The notes beneath the pieces are model-generated. The model worked only from the letters and a program-made list of their open reading frames with translations. It did not search any database and was not told the DNA's origin. This document shows, piece after piece, positions 43,746-51,817 of a stretch of DNA of 64,000 bases. The stretch comes from Scatomorpha sp040765295 (GTDB taxonomy: Bacteria; Bacillota; Clostridia; Oscillospirales; Oscillospiraceae), in the NCBI GenBank assembly GCA_040765295.1, contig JAXGSB010000001.1, forward strand, positions 1,302,001 through 1,366,000, given 5' to 3'. Each line of letters begins with the position of its first letter. The stretch's first letter is position 1. A program made the translations under genes and the position numbers.

Positions 43746-45179
43746 ATGATTAAAACCCAGTATGTTAAAGAGCTCAGAGCTTTGTTAGGAACCGAAAAGG
43801 TGGTAGTTGACGAGGATCAGCTTCGAGTGTATGACGGCTTCAACAGGTCTTACGAAAAGGCGTTCAACTTGTGCATGACTGTGCCGCCCATAGCTATAGT
43901 TTTTGCCGAATCTGTGGATGATGTTGTTAAGACTCTAAAATTCTGTACGAGAAAAAAGCTTAATCTGATTACACGTGCAGGTGCTTCAAGCGCTGAGGGG
44001 CTGCTGGAGGCACATGAGGAGTCGCTAATGCTGGATGTTGGCAAGATGAACAAACTCATCAAGATCGATAAACACAACATGATAGCCACAATTCAGAGCG
44101 GCTTTCCGCTGCAACGGCTGGAGGACGAGGTCAACGCACTTGGACTCACAACGGGCCACAGCCCTCAATCCAGACCCATGGCACTTATGGGAGGTCTCGT
44201 CGCCACAAACAGCATCGGACAGTTCTCAACTTACTATGGCGGGATTGCGGATATGGTGTCGAGTCTGGAAGCTGTTATGCCGGATGGTACCGTTATCAGG
44301 ACCAGAGACGTGCCGCGCCGCAGCGCAGGGCCTGACCTCAACCACATTTTTATCGGCAGCGAGGGTGCTATCGGTATCATAACCGAGGTAACCGTTAAGC
44401 TGTTTCCGTATTATCCCAATGATATGTGGATGGGTGGGTATATTGTGGACGACATGGAAACCGGATTTAAGGCCGTACGTGATATTATGACGGAAGGATA
44501 TAAGCCGTCGGTCCTCCGACTATATGATAAAGAGGATTTCGATCATAGTTTCGGCAGTGTGGAGTTGCGCGAGGGTGAAGCGTTCATGTTCTTCACCGCA
44601 GAAGGTCCCGCTGCTGTTGCGGCGGCTATCGGAAATGGAATAGACAGCATCGCCCGTCGGTATAATGCACGCTATGTAGGTACAGAGGGCGTCAAGCATT
44701 GGCTCGAGCATCGCAATGACCTCTGTAAGCGCATCACCAGCGGCGACATGGCCAGAAAAGCTAGGGAGACCAGCATTATGGATCATACTTTAGAAGTCAG
44801 TGCAAATTGGAGCGACATCGTTCAGATTTACCATAATATCATTGAAAATGTCCCCAAGAAGATTGACAACCTTGTTTTTCTGGGTGGACACGCATCCCAC
44901 GCCTATGTCAACGGAGTCAACCTTTACTTTGTCTATTCCCTGAGAATAGACGATCCGAAGAACTCAGATGACGAGCAGCGCCGTTTTATCCGTGCGGTTT
45001 GCGATGAGGTAATAAAAATGCCATCCGGCGGAGTCGTACATCATCATGGAATGGGTAAGCAGAGAGTATGTTATGCCGAGCGAGAGCATGGTTCCGCATA
45101 TATTCTGATGCGTAAGTTAAAAGACGCATTTGACCCAGATGGGATAATGAATCGCGGAAATCTTATACAAAAATACTGA
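43746..45179 (+). CDS. FAD-linked oxidoreductase, alkyl-DHAP synthase/2-hydroxyacid dehydrogenase type
   Basis: 477 residues. PCMH-type FAD-binding domain: VFAESVDDVVKTLKFC, RAGASSAEGLLEAHEESLML, GLTTGHSPQSRPMALMGGLV, RRSAGPDLNHIFIGSEGAIG. C-terminal FAD-oxidase domain with GGVVHHHGMGKQR and DAFDPDGIMNRGNLI. The three-His HHHGxGK motif and the GPD-IGSEG stretch match alkyl-dihydroxyacetonephosphate synthase more closely than GlcD or LctD, but the N-terminal GGGTS loop is replaced by AGASS. It probably oxidises a hydroxy compound, perhaps phosphorylated, delivering electrons to the island ETF. No Fe-S partner subunit is present. Confidence 0.82.
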   Translation: MIKTQYVKELRALLGTEKVVVDEDQLRVYDGFNRSYEKAFNLCMTVPPIAIVFAESVDDVVKTLKFCTRKKLNLITRAGASSAEGLLEAHEESLMLDVGKMNKLIKIDKHNMIATIQSGFPLQRLEDEVNALGLTTGHSPQSRPMALMGGLVATNSIGQFSTYYGGIADMVSSLEAVMPDGTVIRTRDVPRRSAGPDLNHIFIGSEGAIGIITEVTVKLFPYYPNDMWMGGYIVDDMETGFKAVRDIMTEGYKPSVLRLYDKEDFDHSFGSVELREGEAFMFFTAEGPAAVAAAIGNGIDSIARRYNARYVGTEGVKHWLEHRNDLCKRITSGDMARKARETSIMDHTLEVSANWSDIVQIYHNIIENVPKKIDNLVFLGGHASHAYVNGVNLYFVYSLRIDDPKNSDDEQRRFIRAVCDEVIKMPSGGVVHHHGMGKQRVCYAEREHGSAYILMRKLKDAFDPDGIMNRGNLIQKY

Positions 45180-45206
45180 GAACGTCCATGAAAGGATCTG
45201 CTTATA

Positions 45207-46967
45207 ATGAAGTATAGAGGTACTCCGGTATCACGCGGATACGCTGTTGCAAAAGCCTACATACACAAAAGCGCCCACATCGCTGCGACAGAGCGTGCCC
45301 TTGCGGACCTCTCTGAGGCAAAGGATGCCGTACTCTCATATAAGAGGGCAAAGGCACAGGTGAAAAAGCAGCTTGAGGAGACGATAGCAGATTTCCAATC
45401 ACGAGGTGACGACAATAAGGCCGATATCTTCGAGGCACATTTAAAGATACTCTATGACTCTGCTGTGGAAGAAGATATTCTGAAGTGTATCAAAGAAGAG
45501 CTTTGGGCTGCCGACTGGGCTGTGCAGAAAGTTTTTTGTAAATACGCGTCAATTATGGAGCGCAGCAGGAACAAGCTTTTTCGCGAGCGTGCTGCAGATT
45601 TTCGGGATGTTAGTCAACGTCTACTATTGGCACTTGCCGGTGCGACTCCCTGTTCTCTGAGCAGCCTGAAGGAGCCGTGCATCGTCGTTACACATGAGCT
45701 GCTTCCGTCAGACACTGCCAACATAGATAGGATAAATGTGCTTGGAATCATCACCGAAATCGGCGGCGATACCTCCCACAGCGCAATATTAGCGCGCAGC
45801 CTTGATATACCCGCTGTCTTAGGCGTCAAAGATATTTGCAGCAAGGTCAATAATGCACAGGATATTATTTTGGACGCAATGGAGGGATATGTTTATGCCT
45901 CGCCGGACCCTGTTCAGATTGCGGCCTTTTTAGTAAAAGCTGGTGAGCATCAAGCTGGTCTTGAGCAGATGAGGCGGTATTGTACAATAGTTCCAGTCAC
46001 GACGGACGGCGTGCGTGTTCAGGTGCTGCAAAATCTTGACTCCGCTTTAGCTTCGGATATGAGCGGAAGCAACTATGTAGATGGTGTAGGTCTGTTCAGG
46101 ACAGAATACCTGTATATGAGCAGCAATCATATGCCAACTGAAGAGGAGCAGTTTGAGGCGTATAGGAGGGTACTGTCTGTTTACAAAGACAGGCCCGTCA
46201 CACTGCGAACATTGGATATAGGTGGGGATAAAACTTTGCCATATCTGTCGATGGAAAAAGAACTGAATCCTTTTCTAGGAGAGCGTGCCGTTCGGCTGTG
46301 CTTCAACAATCCAGAAATGTTTATGACTCAGCTTCGGGCTGCACTTCGCGCCTCGGTTTTTGGGAACCTGTGGCTCATGTTCCCGATGATAGGCACTATA
46401 GATGATATTCTGCGTGCCAAGGCCATGCTTGAGCAGGCCAAATTGGAGCTGAGCCATCTAGGCCTTGCTTATTCGGACAACGTCAAGGTCGGCGTGATGA
46501 TCGAGATTCCCTCTGTTGCGATTATTGCTGATATTGTGGCTGAAGAGGTGGACTTTGCGAGCATCGGGTCCAATGACCTGATACAATACACATTGGCAGT
46601 AGACCGCATGAATCAAAAAGTGTCAGAGTTCTATCAAAACTTCAACCCAGCTGTGCTTCGACTGATAGGAAACACCGCCCGGCAGTTTAATAATCGCGGC
46701 AAACCAATATGTGTTTGCGGTGAGCTGGCCGGCAACCCTGATTCCGCTTTGCTACTGATGGGTCTGGGAATAAGGAATCTTTCAATGAATATTTCCTCTA
46801 TTGCGGAAGTCAAAAGAATGATAAGTACCGTAAGCATGAAGACCGCTGAGGCAACTGCAAAGGCAGCATGCAATATGAGACTTGCTAAGGATATAAAGGA
46901 GCTCACCAGATCTGTGTTAAGCGACTCCAAATACGAACTTAATGACAGGGGACAGAATCATGTATGA
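45207..46967 (+). CDS. ptsI: PTS Enzyme I
   Basis: 586 residues, full length. GGDTSHSAILARSL holds the phospho-His; the PEP-binding domain has VGLFRTEYLYM, TLRTLDIGGDKTLPY, VGVMIEIPSVAIIAD and IGSNDLIQYTLAVDR, with CGELAGNP near the end. Starts the PTS phosphate relay by taking phosphate from PEP. Unusually, it is part of a substrate-specific operon rather than with a general ptsHI locus. The stop overlaps the ptsH start by eight bases. Confidence 0.95.
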   Translation: MKYRGTPVSRGYAVAKAYIHKSAHIAATERALADLSEAKDAVLSYKRAKAQVKKQLEETIADFQSRGDDNKADIFEAHLKILYDSAVEEDILKCIKEELWAADWAVQKVFCKYASIMERSRNKLFRERAADFRDVSQRLLLALAGATPCSLSSLKEPCIVVTHELLPSDTANIDRINVLGIITEIGGDTSHSAILARSLDIPAVLGVKDICSKVNNAQDIILDAMEGYVYASPDPVQIAAFLVKAGEHQAGLEQMRRYCTIVPVTTDGVRVQVLQNLDSALASDMSGSNYVDGVGLFRTEYLYMSSNHMPTEEEQFEAYRRVLSVYKDRPVTLRTLDIGGDKTLPYLSMEKELNPFLGERAVRLCFNNPEMFMTQLRAALRASVFGNLWLMFPMIGTIDDILRAKAMLEQAKLELSHLGLAYSDNVKVGVMIEIPSVAIIADIVAEEVDFASIGSNDLIQYTLAVDRMNQKVSEFYQNFNPAVLRLIGNTARQFNNRGKPICVCGELAGNPDSALLLMGLGIRNLSMNISSIAEVKRMISTVSMKTAEATAKAACNMRLAKDIKELTRSVLSDSKYELNDRGQNHV

Positions 46968-47232
46968 AAAGAAAATAATAATTTGCAATCCCAGTGGACT
47001 TCACGCAAGACCGGCATCCGAGTTCATTGACGTCGCGGTCAAATTCAAGAGTGAGATAATGATTTGCCGCGCAGATGAGCCCCAGGAAAAAGTCAGCGCA
47101 AAGTCAATGGTTATGCTACTAACTTTGGGTCTGGCCATGGGCGATGAGGCAATTCTCAGTGCATCAGGCCCCGACGAAAAACAGGCAATAGATACGCTGA
47201 GCACATTGATAGAGTCTGGGTTTGGCGAATAA
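46960..47232 (+). CDS. ptsH: Phosphocarrier protein HPr
   Basis: 90 residues from the ATG at 46960, inside the end of ptsI. NPSGLHARPASEF carries the phospho-His (His15 in the usual numbering) and KVSAKSMVMLL the regulatory Ser46 region, so it could also be a target of HPr kinase. Order ptsI-ptsH is the reverse of the usual ptsH-ptsI. Confidence 0.93.
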   Translation: MYEKKIIICNPSGLHARPASEFIDVAVKFKSEIMICRADEPQEKVSAKSMVMLLTLGLAMGDEAILSASGPDEKQAIDTLSTLIESGFGE

Positions 47233-47288
47233 GCAGCAAAACTTGCTGTTCGCGCCGCTTTCTGCTGAGGCGCTAGATTGTCACTTAT

Positions 47289-47408
47289 CTAAAGATATTT
47301 GCACAAGGTACATACAAGAGGCTCGGCTGCATCAGGGTCGATCGGTCCCATAGTGATTGCTTTTACGAAGCTGAACCCGGGTCCGTGAGAAAAGGTCTGT
47401 ATATGTAA
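47289..47408 (-). pseudogene. Decayed 3' end of an unidentified gene
   Basis: An open stretch of about 38 codons ending at TAG (47289-47291) reads FSHGPGFSFVKAITMGPID and then PLVCTLCKYL. It lacks a start and reads convincingly as the C-terminus of a real protein with a CxxC pair. It probably remains from a gene lost when the island was inserted or rearranged. Family not recognised. Confidence 0.4.
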
Positions 47409-47462
47409 AAAACACACCTCCTATAATTAAAACGAAAGGTATCATAGGAGGCGTGTTTTTTT
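47407..47462 (+). terminator. Terminator of the PTS island
   Basis: AACACACCTCCTAT pairs with ATAGGAGGCGTGTT (one mismatch) around about 19 bases, then a T run; the A-run on the other side makes it possibly bidirectional. Confidence 0.75.
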
Positions 47463-47693
47463 GGGTAGCTCCTCGGAAAAGGGTATAGGATGTAACTCAT
47501 TTATTAAAAAAGCTTAGAAGAAAAGTCCTCCAACTTTTTTCGGCGTACTAGAAACAAGAAGTGTTGTGTTTCCAAATAATGATATGACAATCAGATTCAA
47601 AATTTCGCGATCGATACCGCTGGACGCTTATATAAATACGAGCTTTTTGAAGCATGGGCACAAAATGACAAGCGTTCATTACCTCAATTTTAC

Positions 47694-47722
47694 TTGCAAT
47701 TTTTTAACAAATATTATATCAT
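47694..47722 (+). promoter_or_regulatory. Possible promoter of the AOS-family gene
   Basis: TTGCAA (47694-47699), 17 bases, TATCAT (47717-47722), 50 bases before the GTG start. Confidence 0.35.
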
Positions 47723-47771
47723 TTTTATGCTTCAAAATTTTGAATTAAAAAATTTGAAGGAGGTATATTTT

Positions 47772-48941
47772 GTGGATATTTTTAAAAAATGCAATGACTT
47801 CACTCTCGCCGAGCAATACCGCAAAATGGGAATCTATCCCTATTTTCACGCTCTGGAGTCCCGTCAGGATGTGGAAGTTATTATGGAGGGCAAGCGCCGT
47901 ATAATGCTCGGGTCCAACAACTATCTCGGCCTCACAACGGAACCTTCGGTTGTAGAGGCGGGCATAGCGGCCTTTGAGCAGTATGGCAGCGGCTGTTCAG
48001 GCTCTCGTTTTCTAAACGGCACGCTGAAAATGCACTTGGAGCTTGAAGAGGAGCTGGCCGACTTTGTGCGCAAAGACGAGGCCGTGACCTTCTCAACAGG
48101 CTTTCAATCGAACCTCGGAATTATCAGTGCCATCGTCGGACACGGGGATTTTGTAATCTGCGACCGTGAAAACCACGCCAGCATCTATGACGGCTGCAGA
48201 TTGAGCTATGGAAAGATGCTGCGCTATAAGCACAACGACATGGACGAGCTTAAAAGCATATTGGAGCGAATTCCCGATGATGCCGGACGCCTGATTGTCA
48301 CCGATGGTGTTTTCTCTATGGGCGGCGATATTGCGAATCTTCCCGAAATCGTCTCTCTCGCCAAGGAATACGGAGCCCGTGTCATGGTTGACGACGCTCA
48401 CGGTCTCGGCGTCATCGGCGAAGGCGGCCGAGGCACTGCCAGTTATTTCGGGCTTGAAGATGAGGTTGACATAATCATGGGCACATTCTCAAAGTCGCTG
48501 GCATCTCTGGGCGGGTATATGGCCGCTTCCAAATCTGTTTGCGAATATGTGCGGCACACCTCGAGGCCCTTTATTTTTTCCGCCTCTATTCCCCCTTCCT
48601 CTTGCGCTGTTGCATTGGCGGCCCTCAGGTATCTCAGAAAACATCCCGAGCTGCCGAAGCGTCTTTTGAGCCTCGCCTCATATGCGCGTAAGGGGCTTAA
48701 AGCCAAGGGGATTTCGATACGCGAATCCGACACCCCCATCATTCCGATTTACACATACGATGTGGAGAACACTCTTATAAAAAATAAGGAGCTCTATGAT
48801 GCGGGAGTGTATGTCAACCCCGTTCTGCCCCCCGCCACGGCTCCCGGCGAATGCCTGCTGCGCAGCAGCTACATGGCAAGCCACACCGAGGCCCTTATAG
48901 ATGAGGCCGTCGAGATAATAGCCTCTGTGCTGCTCGCTTGA
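47772..48941 (+). CDS. Alpha-oxoamine synthase family PLP enzyme, serine palmitoyltransferase-like
   Basis: 389 residues from a GTG (47772) behind GGAGG; the frame is open for about 60 codons upstream, but without a ribosome site. GSNNYLGLTTEP, YGSGCSGSRFLNGT, FSTGFQSNLG, DRENHASIYDGC, VMVDDAHGLGVIG and the PLP-lysine site TFSKSLASLGG define the family, which joins an acyl-CoA to an amino acid with loss of CO2 (BioF, Kbl, serine palmitoyltransferase). The SGSRFLNGT and FSKSLASLGG wording is nearest to Bacteroides-type serine palmitoyltransferases. No bio, tdh or other sphingolipid gene is adjacent, so the substrate is open. Confidence 0.8.
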   Translation: MDIFKKCNDFTLAEQYRKMGIYPYFHALESRQDVEVIMEGKRRIMLGSNNYLGLTTEPSVVEAGIAAFEQYGSGCSGSRFLNGTLKMHLELEEELADFVRKDEAVTFSTGFQSNLGIISAIVGHGDFVICDRENHASIYDGCRLSYGKMLRYKHNDMDELKSILERIPDDAGRLIVTDGVFSMGGDIANLPEIVSLAKEYGARVMVDDAHGLGVIGEGGRGTASYFGLEDEVDIIMGTFSKSLASLGGYMAASKSVCEYVRHTSRPFIFSASIPPSSCAVALAALRYLRKHPELPKRLLSLASYARKGLKAKGISIRESDTPIIPIYTYDVENTLIKNKELYDAGVYVNPVLPPATAPGECLLRSSYMASHTEALIDEAVEIIASVLLA

Positions 48942-49052
48942 AACCGCCGAGCTTCTTCATGAAATGTTCTCTATACCCGAAAACTGGGATTACTTAGCCT
49001 TAAGTAGATAAGCCGCCTTAGCACTCCTTGTGCTGAAAAGCTTTATTAAAGA

Positions 49053-49088
49053 GAGATACCAAACATCGAAAATGATGTTTGGTATCTC
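49053..49088. terminator. Hairpin between the AOS-family gene and the second reductase
   Basis: GAGATACCAAACATC and its exact complement, 15 base pairs, six-base loop. T-rich sequence follows on the minus strand, so it mainly ends the minus-strand reductase gene and perhaps both convergent genes. Confidence 0.8.
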
Positions 49089-49111
49089 GTTTATTGTTAA
49101 GTTTTAAAATA

Positions 49112-50095
49112 TTAGAACTGCTTGTCGTAGTTGCCCTGGACGGCGCGGACGACCTGGGAGAGTACATCGCAGGTCGGAGTCGGAATTCCGAGCTCTTCGC
49201 CGTATTTGGCAATCATGCCGTTGAGAACATCAATCTCGGTCTGGCGCTTATTGAATGCATCCTGGCACATAGACGGATAGTAGTCTCCGATATTTGTGAC
49301 TATATCCATGTGATCGTTGGCAATGAACTCATCGGCATCGAGCGGTGTGCCGCGCGCAGTGGCAATAGCGCAGGCTTCGCGGATAACATTGCGGAAAATC
49401 TCGCGACCAAACGGATCCGCTTCAACTTCGCCTATCTTAAGGCGGAGCACGAAACAGACCGTGTTCACCGTGGAGTTAACTATGACCTTTTTCCAGACAA
49501 ACTCATAGATGTCGTCCTTGCGCCAATAAGCATCGCAGCCGCCGTCTCTGTAGGCCTTGAGCATTTCCGCGCAGACTGCATCTGTCTGCTCGTTTCTCTC
49601 GATTGCGCCGAAGTTCATCTGAACACCTCCGGCGGGAGTTGAGACACAGTGTCCGGGCCCGCGCAGAGCTGTACCCAAAACGCCGGATCCGATTACGCAG
49701 CGGCTTGCGGGATAGGTCTTGAGCAAATTGTCGTCGTTGCCCAGTCCGTTGATCAGGGAGACCGCTATTGTATCTTCTCCTACCACGGGAGCGGAATCGG
49801 CAATCGCCTGCTCGAGCTGTGTAGCCTTGGTCATATAAATGATGGCATCGACCTTGCCCTCGGCTTTGAAGGCGGCCTCGGCAGAGGTATAGGTGCGGAA
49901 GCCGTGCAGAACCTCGGTGATATCGCGGTACTCTCCACCCTCCTGAAGGTGGATTGTAAAAGTCATGCCGTCCTCGGCAACCTTTTTCATGTGTTCCTCA
50001 TAGCGGTCAATCAGAATAACGTCTGCGCCGCCCTTGCGCATATATGAAGCAAAAACGCTTCCGGCCGCGCCTGAGCCGTACATTGCGAATTTCAT
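49112..50095 (-). CDS. Ketopantoate reductase-family oxidoreductase (second copy)
   Basis: 327 residues. Rossmann motif GSGAAGSVFASYMRKGGADV, SLINGLGNDDN and VWKKVIVNSTVNTVCFVL with the catalytic Lys and Asn. Clearly a paralogue of 28952-29905, sharing start, end (NYDKQF) and motif wording, with a short insertion around residues 50-75. Presumably an NADPH-dependent 2-oxoacid reductase of unknown substrate. Monocistronic, between two minus-strand terminators. Confidence 0.82.
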   Translation of the reverse strand: MKFAMYGSGAAGSVFASYMRKGGADVILIDRYEEHMKKVAEDGMTFTIHLQEGGEYRDITEVLHGFRTYTSAEAAFKAEGKVDAIIYMTKATQLEQAIADSAPVVGEDTIAVSLINGLGNDDNLLKTYPASRCVIGSGVLGTALRGPGHCVSTPAGGVQMNFGAIERNEQTDAVCAEMLKAYRDGGCDAYWRKDDIYEFVWKKVIVNSTVNTVCFVLRLKIGEVEADPFGREIFRNVIREACAIATARGTPLDADEFIANDHMDIVTNIGDYYPSMCQDAFNKRQTEIDVLNGMIAKYGEELGIPTPTCDVLSQVVRAVQGNYDKQF

Positions 50096-50163
50096 AAAAA
50101 TCGTCTCCTTTTGCTTGTTTATTGCTTATCAATTATTTTATACCTAAATCGGCAAAAATAAAA

Positions 50164-50202
50164 GCGGTTTTTCATGAACTCGGAAGCCGCACGAAAAACC
50201 GC
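50164..50202 (-). terminator. Terminator after the YkvI-type permease gene
   Basis: GCGGTTTTTC pairs exactly with GAAAAACCGC; on the minus strand it is followed by TTTTATTTTT. Confidence 0.75.
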
Positions 50203-50212
50203 CCCTTTTTAA

Positions 50213-51412
50213 TTATTCAGTCTTTTTGAGTTCAGCCTCGAGTTTTCTAACTTTGGGAATACCCCAAATAAATGCAGGCAGAACAACAACTAAAAGTGAA
50301 TAGTAGCCGTCGTAACCATAGAGTTTTGTTGTTATGGTGGTGAGGCCGAGCAGAGAAATTGAGAAGCAGATTGCAATAACAATCGCCGCAACGAGGACGC
50401 TGCGCAGCTTCTCGCTCTTAATAACGCCGGGGAAGAGCTTGCCCTGGAAGCGCTGCACCATTGTGAAAATGAGGGTGACGCAGGTGGAGACAAATGCGCT
50501 GAAGAGCAGGACAGAGAAAATTACAAGAAGCCACTGAATACCGACAAGGCTGAGCACGGTTTGGTTAGGAATGCCTGTGGCGTTCTTGAAGCCCTCGACA
50601 CCGGCTGCCTTTAGAGCGGCAAGCAGAGGATACCACTTTGCGAGCATAAATCCGGAGAGGCCGAGCATAATGCCGTTCATAAGCCAGCCGAGGAAGCAGG
50701 CGCGGCCTGTGCCCTTGGTGGTCATCTCGCCGGAGGCGGCAATCATGGGAGGAATTGAGACGCACTGGAAACCGGCGTAAACTATAACGCCACGCCAAAC
50801 AGCATTTCCGATATCGTTGACATAGGGCACCGGCTCTAATTTAAAATGCTCCAGCAGAGCGACAAGCGTGCCATCGTTTGCGGCTATAAGACCCGTAACA
50901 ACAATCAGACCTGAAGTAATCATTATTGCGACGGAGAGCACCGTGGATGCGGCGGCAACAACCTTGACGCCGTAGATGCTGAGCAATATCAGAAGCACAA
51001 CGACCCCCAAGTTGCAAAGCAGTCTTACCGCTCCAACATATTCAAGTCTCAAGAAGTTCGCAACCACTTCGCCGGCGCCGGCAACAGCGGCTGCAACCGC
51101 AGCCAAAATGATGATGATGTAAAAAATCTCGAAAAGAATTTCCATTTTGGGATGCGGATAAAGCGCCTCATAGGTGTCTTTGTAGTTTGTAAAGCCGTTG
51201 AGCCTTGCAAACTTCAGCATGATGTGCATGACATACGCCAATATTCCCATTGATATAATCGGGAAAATCAGAGCGGTGACGGGACCGTATTTCGCGAAAT
51301 AACCGATAATCTGGTTACCGGAAGCAAATCCGCCTCCGACGTGGGTTCCGAACCATACGGATGCGACCGTAAAGGCTATGCCCCACGAGCTTGTGAGTGT
51401 CTTTTTTTCCAT
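50213..51412 (-). CDS. YkvI-type membrane protein (amino acid permease-like)
   Basis: 399 residues from the ATG at 51410-51412 behind GGAGGG. About ten to eleven membrane segments. The first, FTVASVWFGTHVGGGFASG, has the Gly-rich unwound helix typical of APC/LeuT-fold transporters and of the YkvI family. Probably a secondary transporter driven by an ion gradient; substrate unknown. Monocistronic. Confidence 0.78.
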   Translation of the reverse strand: MEKKTLTSSWGIAFTVASVWFGTHVGGGFASGNQIIGYFAKYGPVTALIFPIISMGILAYVMHIMLKFARLNGFTNYKDTYEALYPHPKMEILFEIFYIIIILAAVAAAVAGAGEVVANFLRLEYVGAVRLLCNLGVVVLLILLSIYGVKVVAAASTVLSVAIMITSGLIVVTGLIAANDGTLVALLEHFKLEPVPYVNDIGNAVWRGVIVYAGFQCVSIPPMIAASGEMTTKGTGRACFLGWLMNGIMLGLSGFMLAKWYPLLAALKAAGVEGFKNATGIPNQTVLSLVGIQWLLVIFSVLLFSAFVSTCVTLIFTMVQRFQGKLFPGVIKSEKLRSVLVAAIVIAICFSISLLGLTTITTKLYGYDGYYSLLVVVLPAFIWGIPKVRKLEAELKKTE

Positions 51413-51817
51413 AAGTTCCCTCCAAAATTGTTTTGGCCGTTTTTCCAACTGCTTTCGGCTAACATAGTGTTCATGATATTAACAAACTTTGTCGGAAAAA
51501 ACAAGTGATGACTTAATTTTGACAAATAAACTTCGCTTGATTTTGTTTGACTTCAACGAATAAGCTTCTGTCTTTGCACTTATTTTCATCATCCAAATTA
51601 AACAGTGTTCATAAAATGCATATGATAAAACCAACTTCCATTTAAATAAAAGGATATATTGCATTCAATATAAGTTTTTTAAACCAAAACATTTGATATT
51701 TTTTCGCAAAAAAATTACATCTCTTGACACTAAATCAGAGTATTCTTATAATATGAGTGTAAATAAGATTACAAGCATTTAACACTGGAATGTATTTTTA
51801 TATTGGGGGTAAAAATA
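51413..51817. other. AT-rich intergenic region between divergent genes
   Basis: About 400 bases separating the permease (minus) from degV (plus). Apart from the strong degV promoter at 51724-51752, I see no gene or RNA. Confidence 0.5.
51724..51752 (+). promoter_or_regulatory. Consensus promoter of the degV gene
   Basis: Perfect TTGACA (51724-51729), 17 bases, perfect TATAAT (51747-51752). Confidence 0.85.

Noticed and set aside
47566..47748. 60-codon open frame upstream of the AOS-family gene
   Set aside because: No ribosome site and composition unlike a real protein; it overlaps the promoter region of the next gene.
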